From Globisporangium splendens (taxonomy: Eukaryota; Oomycota; Peronosporomycetes; Pythiales; Pythiaceae), in assembly GCA_006386115.1 (NCBI GenBank), contig VFIW01000147.1, forward strand, positions 1 through 64,000: a DNA stretch of 64,000 nucleotides, read 5' to 3'. The notes below the pieces were generated by a model that did not search any database, was not told the origin of the DNA, and worked only from the letters and a program-made list of their open reading frames with translations. Of this stretch, positions 8,847-18,288 are shown piece by piece; positions within the stretch are counted from its first letter, which is position 1; each line of letters starts with the position of its first letter. The position numbers were made by a program, and so were the translations under genes.

Positions 8847-11800
8847 ATGAACGAGCCAACGAATGCCCAGTTGTTGCAGAGTATGCTGGCAGTGCTAAAC
8901 CAGCAAGCAGAGATGATCAAAGAATTCCAGCAAGTAAAACGGGAATCAGAGATAAAATTAGAGGGATGTAAATTACCGGTGTATAGTGGAGCATTACAAG
9001 AGTCGTTTCAGTTATATAAAGAGCAAGTCGGAGACTATTTAAAGGCGGGGAACATTGACAGACAGGATGCTAGCCTACAGCCACGCCTTTTGGCGATGTT
9101 GGGAGGAACCCTGCGGCAGGGAGCTGCCCAGTGGTTCATTGTGAAGAAGACAGAGATTGAGACGGTTGACCAATTCTTCCTGGAACTAGGAAACGAATTT
9201 GTTCCCGCTGATCTACAAGAGCGCTTGCGCGACCAGTTGGGTGAGCTTTCCCAGGGTCAGTGTCGTGACCTCGACGACTACGTCAGTCGTTTTAGGCATG
9301 TTATCACACAAGTACAAGAGATGAGTGAGCTCGACAAGATCATGCATTTTGTGCGAGGATTAGCTCCAGCGATCCGAACAGAGGTGCGCTATCGCCGATG
9401 TTCTACATTGTCAGAAGCCATCACTCTAGCGTTGGACTATGACCGTTCGCATCGTCGCTCTGCGGATGGAGGTCGGTCCCACTCAGAACCTAGGTACAGG
9501 CGTTTCGACAATCGCCAATACCAACTGAATGGCGCAAGTCCGATGGAAGTGGACAATGTCCGAGTCTTGGGTCGTGAAGAGTGTTTGCGTCAGCGCCTTT
9601 GCTTCAATTGCAATCGACCTGGACATCGAGCGTCAGAGTGTCGTGCACCGCGCCAGCAGAGACAAGTGAGTACGCCACAGACGATGCGTAACTCAAGATA
9701 TCAGCGTCCGACACAGCGAGCTCGTCGATCAAGTCCAATGGTTGAGCACAACCTGGCGACAATGGATGAAGTTGATTATCCCATTGTGTTTGACAATGCG
9801 GAGCTAAACGCAGTGGAAATTACACGTAAAAGCAACTTGTTTGTTGTGGACGGTCGCGTAGATGGTAATGATGTGCGCATTTTAATTGACAGCGGCGCCT
9901 CGACCAACCTGATCCAGCGTGGGTTGGTGAAGAAAGTGCTGAATACAGCAGTGATCGAAGCGCAAGGATTCGACGGCAGACGAACCAAGAAGCAAGTAAA
10001 TGAGGTAGAAGCATCGTGCCAAGTACAAGACAAGAAGTTTGAGGCAATGCAGTTCACGGAGTGGGATCTACCCAACAGCCACGATGTCATCTTCGGTCAG
10101 CCATGGTTCGTCGAGCACAACCCGATCATTGATTGGAGAATGCAGACGATTCAATTGCCAAAAGACACATCGGTGTGTGAGCGCAGTGGCAGTGAAATCT
10201 GCTCTAAGCTCAAGAATGCAGAGTATGAAGAGTTGTTCGTCGTGAAGGTGTCTGCAGTTGACAATACTTCGCCTGCTGTCCCGCCAGAGTTGAAACCTGT
10301 CATCGATCGGTTCGCGGACTGCTTCCCAGAGAAATTGCCGGATGGCTTACCGCCAGAGCGTGCTGTGAACTTTGAGCTCCAGCCTAAGCCGGATGCAGTG
10401 CCAAGTTCGCGTCCGCCGTTTCGTCTGTCCAAGACAGAGCAAGACGCGTTGGAAGAGTTCGTTCGAGACAACGTGAAGAAGGGATGGATTGAGGTATCGA
10501 ACTCCCCATGGATCTCCAATATCTTCGGTGTTCCGAAAAAGGATCCTGCGACAGGTATGCCTGTAAAGCGCGCTGAATGGCTGCGCAGTGGTAATTCAAA
10601 GTTGCCGATTCGATGGGTCATCGACTATCGGTATGTCAACAGCCAGACGAAGATCCCCAAGATTCCTCTACCACATATTGAAGAACTCTTTGATCAGATG
10701 CTCGGTGCGACGGTATTCACGGTGACCGACCTCGCGCAAGGTTACCATCAGATGCGTGTAAATCCTGACAGTCGTCATTACACGGCTTTTAGGTCGCAAA
10801 AGGAGACGTACCAATGGTGTGTCGCTCCGATGGGATTAGCGGGTATGCCAGGAGTTTGGTCTCGCCTTATGCGAGTACTCTTTGGTAAATTCAAGTTTGT
10901 TGTCGTGTATCTCGATGATATCTGTATCTTCTCCCGCTCGATGAAAGACCACGCGCAACATCTGGCGATGGTCTGTGAAGTCCTCCGTCATGAGAAATTG
11001 TACGCTCGCTTGTCCAAGTGCGAGTTTGGCAAGTCAAGTGTCCAGTTCCTGGGTCATACAGTCACGGCTGAAGGGATCCAAGTCGACGCAAACAAGACAA
11101 CCGCGATCGAGAAGTATCCGACTCCGACGACGCAAAAGACGTTGTTGAGTTTTCTGGGTCTTGCCGGATACTATCGTCGGTTTATTTGCGACTTTGCGCG
11201 GATTGCGTTGCCATTTCATCGGCTGATTAAGAAGGATGCAAAGTGGACTTGGTCATCCGAACACGATCACGCCTTTCGTGCATTGAAGTTGGCACTGCAA
11301 CAGGCTCCGACGTTGCGTTTACCTGACTTTGACTGTCGGTTCACGGTAACAACGGATGCCTCGGGTTACTGCATGGGTGGTGTCTTGTCTCAAAAGATCG
11401 ACGGGTTTGACACTCCCATTGCGTTCTATTCGAAGAAGTTTGGGCACTATGAGGAAAAATGGCCTGCTCATGAGAAGGAGCTGCTTGCAATCAAGATTGC
11501 GTTGTCCAAGTGGCGACACTACCTTCATGGTCGCCAGTTCGATGTGTTTACGGACAATTCGGCTTGTCGGTGGATGCTTCATCAACCGAAGGTGACTCCC
11601 AAGCTTGCGCGGATGCTGACATTCTTTTCCCAGTTTGATTTTGTCCTGCACCATGTGAAAGGCAGTACCAATGTGGTTGCTGATGCCTTGTCTCGACCAG
11701 GACTGGAAGAAGACAAGCCATCTGATGAATCCATCAAGGTTTCGACTCCCGAAGTGCACGCTTGCGATGATGCGTGTCATATTCGGTCACAGTCTATTTC

Positions 11801-13556
11801 CCGTCTTGTGGTATCTGCGGCATTTCTACGTCACTTGCCAGATTCAGATTGCTCCGTATTCCTCTCCGCTGTGGACTTTCGGGGGGAGAGACGCGCCGTG
11901 GCAGTACGGCAAGAGCAAGTCCACACCGTCGACACACAGTGGGCAAGTGTTCACTTGTCCGAAGCGACGAAGAAATCCTTTCACGCTGGCTATGCGCGCG
12001 ACCCAAGTTTTGCCGAAGTGTGGCAGAGTCGCGAAGGGAACGAGAAGTTCGAGAAGCGCAATGGTCTTCTGTTTTTGCGAACGAAGCACCCAGTATTGCG
12101 ATTGTGTGTCCCAAACTCGGACAAGTTGATCACTGATGTTATTCAAGAGTTCCATGATGCTCCAGTGGCTGCTCATCCAGGAGTTCGTCGAACTCAGCTG
12201 AAGGCGGCTCAATGGTATTACTGGCCCACTATGGAAAAGGACATTCATGAGTATGTTGGCAGTTGCCAGACTTGTGCACGATGGAAGTCGAACAATCGGA
12301 AGAAGATCGGCTTGATGATGCCAATTCCGACGCCCCAAGAATGCTGGGATGTTGTGTCGATGGATTTCATCACAGGACTTCCAGTGTCCGAAGGTTTTGA
12401 TGCCATCCTTGTCACAATGGACAAGTTGTCGAAACGTCCGAAGTATCATCCAACACACTCGACAGCTGATGCTGAAGCTACTGCCAAAGTGTTCTTTGAG
12501 GCAGTTGTTCGTCACCACGGTTTGCCGAAAGTCATCATCAGTGACCGCGATCCAAAGTTCACATCCGACTTTTGGAAGTCGCTGACCAAGCTCATGGGTA
12601 TCAAGCTCAGTATGACTACATCGCATCGCGCGCAAGCAGACGGACAAACTGAACGTCAGAACCTCGTGTTGGAAGATGCGCTGCGATGCATGGTGTCATA
12701 CCATGGAGACGATTGGGTGAACCACCTTGGAACGATCGAGTTTGCTCATGCAACTCTCGTTAATGAGTCGACCAAGTTGACGCCGTTTGAAGTCGACACT
12801 GGAAGAAAGGTGCGCAACCTAATTGCCCAAGAGTTCGGCGTCGACGAAGGAAACTTCGAACCAGTAAATATAGCTGAGTTTGCCAAGAACTTTGCGGAGA
12901 AGCGCCAACAAGTCGTCAAGCTTGCCCAAGAGAACCTCAAGCAAGCTCAAGAGCGCCAGAAGAAATACTACGACAGGAAGCGTCGCGAAGTGGAATTTAA
13001 CGCTGGCGATCTCGTTATGTTAGATACGAAGAATCTACCCTTGAAGACGGTCACTCAAAGCACTTCGCTCCAAAAGGCAAAGTTGGCAGCGAAGAAGGTT
13101 GGACCGTTCAAGATCGAAACCATGGTGAACAAGAATGTGGCCGGTTTAGTATTGCCTCCAAACATGAAGCGCTTGCATCCAGCGTTCAATGTGGAGTTGC
13201 TTAGCCACTACGTTGAGAATCCAACCAAGTTTTACACAAGACCAATACCTAAAGCAGCCCCCGTCATCCTCGACGACAAGACTGGAGAAGCTCTGCACGT
13301 AGTGGAAGCCTTACTTCGCCGAAAAACCCGCAACCGCCAGATGATGTGGTTGGTCAAGTGGCTCGGGTATCCTGCGCACGAGAGTACTTGGGAATACGAG
13401 AAGAACATCCGACATGTTTCGCATTGGCATCGAATCCTTCAAGAGTTCGAAGACTCCCAACGCGAAGTCAAGTCTGGGGGGATGTCACGTGTGCCTGACC
13501 TCGCACGCCAGGCACGTGCGCAGGATCGGCATGTGCCTAACGGCGCACGTGCCTAG
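8847..13556 (+). CDS. gag-pol: Gag-Pol polyprotein of element 2A, full length
   Basis: 1569 codons in one frame, so no frameshift is needed. Order by residue: gag capsid ~1-240; CCHC knuckle CFNCNRPGHRASEC ~252; aspartic protease LIDSGAS ~346; reverse transcriptase ~500-720 with YLDD ~688; RNase H with TTDASGY ~834; integrase zinc-binding HHCC (H-D-A-P-V-A-A-H ... C-Q-T-C) ~1103-1145; catalytic core with MDF ~1171, SDRD ~1231 and a DGQTERQN..E block ~1262-1272; GPF/Y-like region ~1420; chromodomain ~1482-1542 (W-L-V-K-W-L-G-Y, E-S-T-W-E). The last ~25 codons run into the 3' LTR. All catalytic residues I could check are present. The chromodomain suggests targeting to modified histones, as in chromoviruses. 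Confidence 0.94.
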   Translation: MNEPTNAQLLQSMLAVLNQQAEMIKEFQQVKRESEIKLEGCKLPVYSGALQESFQLYKEQVGDYLKAGNIDRQDASLQPRLLAMLGGTLRQGAAQWFIVKKTEIETVDQFFLELGNEFVPADLQERLRDQLGELSQGQCRDLDDYVSRFRHVITQVQEMSELDKIMHFVRGLAPAIRTEVRYRRCSTLSEAITLALDYDRSHRRSADGGRSHSEPRYRRFDNRQYQLNGASPMEVDNVRVLGREECLRQRLCFNCNRPGHRASECRAPRQQRQVSTPQTMRNSRYQRPTQRARRSSPMVEHNLATMDEVDYPIVFDNAELNAVEITRKSNLFVVDGRVDGNDVRILIDSGASTNLIQRGLVKKVLNTAVIEAQGFDGRRTKKQVNEVEASCQVQDKKFEAMQFTEWDLPNSHDVIFGQPWFVEHNPIIDWRMQTIQLPKDTSVCERSGSEICSKLKNAEYEELFVVKVSAVDNTSPAVPPELKPVIDRFADCFPEKLPDGLPPERAVNFELQPKPDAVPSSRPPFRLSKTEQDALEEFVRDNVKKGWIEVSNSPWISNIFGVPKKDPATGMPVKRAEWLRSGNSKLPIRWVIDYRYVNSQTKIPKIPLPHIEELFDQMLGATVFTVTDLAQGYHQMRVNPDSRHYTAFRSQKETYQWCVAPMGLAGMPGVWSRLMRVLFGKFKFVVVYLDDICIFSRSMKDHAQHLAMVCEVLRHEKLYARLSKCEFGKSSVQFLGHTVTAEGIQVDANKTTAIEKYPTPTTQKTLLSFLGLAGYYRRFICDFARIALPFHRLIKKDAKWTWSSEHDHAFRALKLALQQAPTLRLPDFDCRFTVTTDASGYCMGGVLSQKIDGFDTPIAFYSKKFGHYEEKWPAHEKELLAIKIALSKWRHYLHGRQFDVFTDNSACRWMLHQPKVTPKLARMLTFFSQFDFVLHHVKGSTNVVADALSRPGLEEDKPSDESIKVSTPEVHACDDACHIRSQSISRLVVSAAFLRHLPDSDCSVFLSAVDFRGERRAVAVRQEQVHTVDTQWASVHLSEATKKSFHAGYARDPSFAEVWQSREGNEKFEKRNGLLFLRTKHPVLRLCVPNSDKLITDVIQEFHDAPVAAHPGVRRTQLKAAQWYYWPTMEKDIHEYVGSCQTCARWKSNNRKKIGLMMPIPTPQECWDVVSMDFITGLPVSEGFDAILVTMDKLSKRPKYHPTHSTADAEATAKVFFEAVVRHHGLPKVIISDRDPKFTSDFWKSLTKLMGIKLSMTTSHRAQADGQTERQNLVLEDALRCMVSYHGDDWVNHLGTIEFAHATLVNESTKLTPFEVDTGRKVRNLIAQEFGVDEGNFEPVNIAEFAKNFAEKRQQVVKLAQENLKQAQERQKKYYDRKRREVEFNAGDLVMLDTKNLPLKTVTQSTSLQKAKLAAKKVGPFKIETMVNKNVAGLVLPPNMKRLHPAFNVELLSHYVENPTKFYTRPIPKAAPVILDDKTGEALHVVEALLRRKTRNRQMMWLVKWLGYPAHESTWEYEKNIRHVSHWHRILQEFEDSQREVKSGGMSRVPDLARQARAQDRHVPNGARA
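13476..13482 (+). other. Polypurine tract of element 2A
   Basis: GGGGGGA immediately before the 3' LTR (TGTCAC at 13483), the expected place for plus-strand priming. It lies inside the gag-pol coding sequence. Confidence 0.6.
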
Positions 13557-13582
13557 CGTGCGGAGCATCAAGGCATGTGTAA
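13483..13582 (+). repeat. 3' LTR of element 2A, first part
   Basis: First 100 bp of the LTR, ending with TGTAA where element 2B begins in inverted orientation. The LTR resumes at 27893 after a second TGTAA (27888-27892). Confidence 0.9.
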
Positions 13583-14021
13583 TGTAACGAGTCGGAGGTC
13601 TTCTGAACGCTGATTGGTCGAAAGTCGGAAAGTCGGAACTTGATTGGTCGAAAGTCGGAGAACGGTGGAGTGGATCGGAGGAGGAGGTGGCAACTTGATG
13701 GCAAATTGGAAAGTGAATTGAATGGAGGACTTAGTTCGCTAGCGCTACGTCTAAGCCTCCCTGCATGCATGCCTATCCTTTTCTTCAACTGATTACGATT
13801 TTTCTTCCTATCCAGGTGTCCTGCCTGCACCTGTATTTTTATCTGACTAGTTCCATATAACTGTATATATTAGTGTTACATATGCGTGAGAGCCTGACCT
13901 CGAGTTCAAGGTCAGGCACACGTTACACATGCCTTGACGCTCCGCACGCTAGGCACGTGCGCCGTAGGCACATGCCGGTCCTGCGCGCGTGCCTGGCGTG
14001 CGAGGTCAGGCACACGTGACA
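13583..14021 (-). repeat. 3' LTR of element 2B
   Basis: Inverse copy of the 2A LTR, 439 bp. Read on minus it begins TGTCAC at 14021 right after the purine run GGGGGGA and ends GTTACA at 13583, abutting the broken 2A LTR. Confidence 0.9.
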
Positions 14022-16499
14022 TCCCCCCAGACTTGACTTCGCGTTGGGAGTCTTCGAACTCTTGAAGGATTCGATGCCAATGCGAAACATGTCGGATGTT
14101 CTTCTCGTATTCCCACGTACTCTCGTGCGCAGGATACCCGAGCCACTTGACCAACCACATACTCTGACGGTTGTGGGTTTTTCGGCGAAGTAAGGCTTCC
14201 ACAACATGCAGAGCTTCTCCAGTCTCGTCGTCGAGGATGACGGGTGCTGCTTTAGGAATTGGCCTTGTGTAAAACTTGGTTGGATTCTCCACGTAGTGGC
14301 TCAGCAACTCCACATTGAACGCTGGATGCAAACGCTTCATGTTTGGAGGCAATACCAAACGGGCCACATTCTTGTTCACCATGGTTTCGATCTTGAATGG
14401 TCCAACCTTCTTCGCTGCCAACTTTGCCTTTTGGAGTGAAGTGCTTCGAGCGACTGTCGTCAAAGGTAGATTCTTCGTATCCAACATAACGAGATCGCCA
14501 GCTTCAAATTCTACCTCGCGACGCTTCCTGTCGTAGTACTTCTTCTGGCGCTCTTGAGCTTGCTTGAGATTCTCTTGGGCAAGCTTGATGACTTGTTGGC
14601 GCTTCTCCGCAAAGTTTTTGGCAAACTCAGCGACATCTACTTGTTGGATGGTTCCGTCTTCGACGCCAAACTCTTGGATAACACCAGTGATCAACTTGTC
14701 CGAGTTTGGGACACACAATCGCAATACCGGGTGCTTCGTTCGCCAAAACAGAAGACCTTTGCGCTTCTCGTACTTATCGTTCCCTTCGCGACTCTGCCAC
14801 ACCTTGGAAAAACTTGGGTCGCGCGCATAGCCAGCGTGAAAGGATTTCTTCGTCGCTTCGGACAAGTGAACACTTGCCCACTGTGTGTCGACGGTGTGGA
14901 CTTGCTCTTGCCGTACTGCCACGGCGTGTCTCTCCCCCCGAAAGTCCACAGCGGAGAGGAAGACGGAGCAATCTGAATCAGGCAAGTGGCGTAGAAACGC
15001 CGCAGATACCACAAGACGAGAAATAGACTGCGACCGAATATGACACGCATCATCGCAAGCGTGCACTTCGGGAGTCGAGACCATGATGGATTCACCAGAT
15101 GGCTTGTCTTCTTCCAGTCCTGGTCGAGACAAGGCATCAGCAACCACATTGGTACTGCCTTTCACGTGGTGCAGGACAAAATCAAACTGGGAGAAGAACG
15201 TCAGCATCCGCGCAAGCTTGGGAGTCACCTTCGGATGATGTAGCATCCACCGACAAGCCGAATTGTCCGTAAACACGTCGAACTGACGACCATGAAGGTA
15301 GTGTCGCCACTTGGACAACGCAATCTTGATTGCAAGCAGCTCCTTCTCATGAGCAGGCCATTTTTCCTCATAGTGCCCGAACTTCTTCGAATAGAACGCA
15401 ATGGGAGCGTCAAACCCGTCGATCTTTTGAGACAAGACACCACCCATGCAGTAACCCGAGGCATCCGTTGTTACCGTGAACCGACAGTCAAAGTCAGGTA
15501 AACGCAACGTCGGAGCCTGTTGCAGTGCCAACTTCAATGCACGAAAGGCGTGATCGTGTTCGGATGACCAAGTCCACTTTGCATCCTTCTTAATCAGCCG
15601 ATGAAATGGCAACGCAATCCGCGCAAAGTCGCAAATAAACCGACGATAGTATCCGGCAAGACCCAGAAAACTCAACAACGTCTTTTGCGTCGTCGGAGTC
15701 GGATACTTCTCGATCGCGGTTGTCTTGTTTGCGTCGACTTGGATCCCTTCAGCCGTGACTGTATGACCCAGGAACTGGACACTTGACTTGCCAAACTCGC
15801 ACTTGGACAAGCGAGCGTACAATTTCTCATGACGGAGGACTTCACAGACCATCGCCAGATGTTGCGCGTGGTCTTTCATCGAGCGGGAGAAGATACAGAT
15901 ATCATCGAGATACACGACAACAAACTTGAATTTACCAAAGAGTACTCGCATAAGGCGAGACCAAACTCCTGGCATACCCGCTAATCCCATCGGAGCGACA
16001 CACCATTGGTACGTCTCCTTTTGCGACCTAAAAGCCGTGTAATGACGACTGTCAGGATTTACACGCATCTGATGGTAACCTTGCGCGAGGTCGATCACCG
16101 TGAATACCGTCGCACCGAGCATCTGATCAAAGAGTTCCTCTATGTGTGGTAGAGGAATATTGGGGATCTTCGTCTGGCTGTTGACATACCGATAGTCGAT
16201 GACCCAACGTATCGGCACCTTTGTGTTGCCACTGCGCAGCCATTCAGCGCGCTTCACAGCCACACCCGTCGCGGGATCCTTTTTCGGAACACCGAAGATA
16301 TTGGAGATCCATGGGGAGTTCGATGCTTCAATCCATCCCTTCTTCACGTTGTCGCGAACGAACTCTTCCAACGCGTCTTGCTCTGTCTTGGACAGACGAA
16401 ACGGCGGACGCGAGCTTGACACTGCGTCTGGCTTCGGCTGGAGCTCAAAGTTCACAGCACGCTCTGGCGATAAGCCATCCGGAAGTAACTCCGGGAAAC
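13912..16499 (-). pseudogene. Gag-Pol of element 2B, 3' portion (RT-RNaseH-chromodomain, integrase core deleted)
   Basis: Continues the 2B gag-protease portion (25029-26507) after the element 3 insertion; the break falls in the linker just before RT (A-D-C-F | P-E-L-L-P-D). RT with YLDD and RNase H are nearly identical to 2A. After L-I-T-G-V-I-Q-E-F the reading jumps to G-V-E-D-G, omitting 228 residues that include the HHCC and DDE integrase domains. The junction at 14668-14676 is a 9-bp microhomology (CAAGAGTTY) found at both ends of the missing segment in 2A (12144-12152 and 12828-12836). The chromodomain is retained, and the frame ends in the LTR at 13912. Confidence 0.9.
16495..16499. repeat. 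Target-site duplication of element 3, left copy
   Basis: GAAAC, repeated at 25029-25033 directly after the 3' LTR of element 3. It lies inside the 2B coding sequence. Confidence 0.88.
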
Positions 16500-17033
16500 T
16501 GTAACGGGGTTACACTGTAACATGGTTACGCACTTGTGTTGTGCCACACAACCAAACCGAACCTTGCGGTACGTAGAGTACGCGCAACAAGTTTAAGACC
16601 GAACCATGAGGTTCGTCGTACTTGCTCGAACCTTCACGGTGGAGCCGGCAGCCAGTCTGAGTGACGGCGCCTCCGATTGGATATAATTGAACATGCATTT
16701 CATCCAATCACATAAGACAACTAGCGTTAGTCTTTCATAGCCACTCATTGCCCCATGGGGAGTAATTACACTTGAGATTGCTATTGTTCATAGTTACATA
16801 AAGATAATCCAGGTTGTCCTACAGAGGGCAACCTCCAACAAATAAACAGTTCCATTTTTACCGTTAACTGAGTCTTTGGTTATCGACGGTTACTCTATAG
16901 AGACCTATAGGTAACCGATTGTTGCACTGCAGGAAGCAGGCAACCGCTCTCGGAACAGAGTCCTTGAGAGAAGCGTTGCATACGCTTCCTCACACACGTA
17001 CCGTGCTGCGTAACTCGGAAGTGTCCGGTTACA
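16500..17033 (+). repeat. 5' LTR of element 3
   Basis: TGTAAC...GGTTACA, 534 bp. The first 15 bases form the inverted repeat TGTAAC-GGG-GTTACA, and GTTAC/GTAAC words recur through the LTR (for example near 16516, 16524, 16888, 16912 and 17011). Confidence 0.94.
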
Positions 17034-17035
17034 AC

Positions 17036-17045
17036 TGGTAGCACT
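17036..17045 (+). other. tRNA primer-binding site of element 3
   Basis: TGGTAGCACT two bases after the LTR, as in the other three elements. The leader to the gag ATG is only 72 nt. Confidence 0.72.
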
Positions 17046-17105
17046 CGTAGTCAATCTACGACCCGGCAGAGGTGACTGCCTGAATCGCTTCCTCAAGGAT
17101 TCATA

Positions 17106-18266
17106 ATGGCGTCAATTGACCCTGCGCAGTTCCCGCACCTCTCGGCTGAACACCGGAGTGTGCTGACCCGAATGGCACAAGCGCTAGGCGACCAAGTCGC
17201 TCTAGACGTGCTCTCGGCGTCGCCGGAACAGCAAATCTTTCGACTCGAGCAGTTCGAGAACTTCTCGAACGCTCAGCGCCTCGAAGGAGAGCGAAGTGCG
17301 CAAGCACAAATGCAAGCCACCGCAAGCTTGACCGCAGAGATGCTGCGCTCAGCTGCTGAGTCGCGCGAAGCGCTCGAGCGAGTGGTATCTGTGGTTGCTG
17401 GTGCAGCCACGTCTTTGTCGAGTGCGGCTTCTGCGCCTCAGACACCCGCGTCCCAAACTCCCCGCCCAAGAGCTGTCAAGATCGACGCTCCGAAATTCGA
17501 TGGTGCGGATGGCGACAAGCTCATCCACTGGCTGCTCGCCGTGGAGCGTTGCGCCAAGGCTCAGCTCATCGACAGCAACGAGCAGATGGTGTCTTACGCC
17601 ATCTCGAACCTGCGCGGTCGAGCGTCGGAATGGGCATTCTCGACGTTGCTCGCCGATGAGTGTGCATTCGACACGTGGGATATTTTCCGTGCGAGAATCA
17701 CCGCCATGTATCAGCCTCCGAACAACGAAGTGCTGTTGCAAGGTCGTTTCTTCTCCTTGAAACAAGGGAAGCTCTCACTGGAACGATACATCCAGGAGAT
17801 GAGAAGCCTGTGCGCGGCGATCACGACCAGCCCTTTGCCTGAGTCTGTGAAAGTGCCTGCGTTTCTCAACGGCCTCAACAGTGGACCAGCGCGTCAGGAG
17901 TTGTACCGACGCTTGCCGGCCACGATGGAAGATGCGATCCGCATTGCGCTCGTTGAGCAGCAATCGTTCAGAGTCAGCCGACCTGATTGGAACGCTGGCC
18001 GCCACAACGGTGCGCATCACAGCCACCGAGCAGTCACGAATGAGCGGCGCTTCCATGGTCCGACACCAATGGATCTCAGCAGCGCCGAAGTGACCTGCTT
18101 TAACTGTGGCAAGCGAGGACACTATCAGTCGAAGTGTCCCGCTCCAAGGCAGTCTGCTCCTCGCACTGGAAATCAGGCGAGGGACTACCAAACGCCGCGC
18201 GGCAACCACGCTCACCGAGGTGGCAGATCCGCTGTGGCAAGAAAGGGAAACGGAATGTCTCAGTAG
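17106..18266 (+). CDS. gag: Gag of element 3
   Basis: 386 codons. The N-terminal ~110 residues are helical and Q/E/A-rich (possible coiled coil), followed by a capsid-like retrotransposon gag domain (~125-300) and one CCHC knuckle, CFNCGKRGHYQSKC, near residue 331, then a basic tail. Overall plan and length match gag of element 1. It ends at TAG 18264-18266 inside a hairpin just after the GGGAAAC slippery site; pol follows in the -1 frame. Confidence 0.92.
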   Translation: MASIDPAQFPHLSAEHRSVLTRMAQALGDQVALDVLSASPEQQIFRLEQFENFSNAQRLEGERSAQAQMQATASLTAEMLRSAAESREALERVVSVVAGAATSLSSAASAPQTPASQTPRPRAVKIDAPKFDGADGDKLIHWLLAVERCAKAQLIDSNEQMVSYAISNLRGRASEWAFSTLLADECAFDTWDIFRARITAMYQPPNNEVLLQGRFFSLKQGKLSLERYIQEMRSLCAAITTSPLPESVKVPAFLNGLNSGPARQELYRRLPATMEDAIRIALVEQQSFRVSRPDWNAGRHNGAHHSHRAVTNERRFHGPTPMDLSSAEVTCFNCGKRGHYQSKCPAPRQSAPRTGNQARDYQTPRGNHAHRGGRSAVARKGNGMSQ

Positions 18267-18288
18267 AAGCGGGACGCTCTACTGAGAC
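18245..18288 (+). promoter_or_regulatory. Putative -1 ribosomal frameshift signal, gag/pol junction of element 3
   Basis: Heptamer GGGAAAC at 18245-18251 is in the gag frame as G|GGA|AAC. A 5-nt spacer follows, then a stem of 11 perfect pairs, GTCTCAGTAGA (18257-18267) with TCTACTGAGAC (18278-18288), continued after a bulged A by GCG/CGC closing a GGA loop. The gag stop is in the 5' arm. Pol is open in the -1 frame across the site. The stem core CAGTAG/CTACTG is shared with element 1. Confidence 0.85.
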
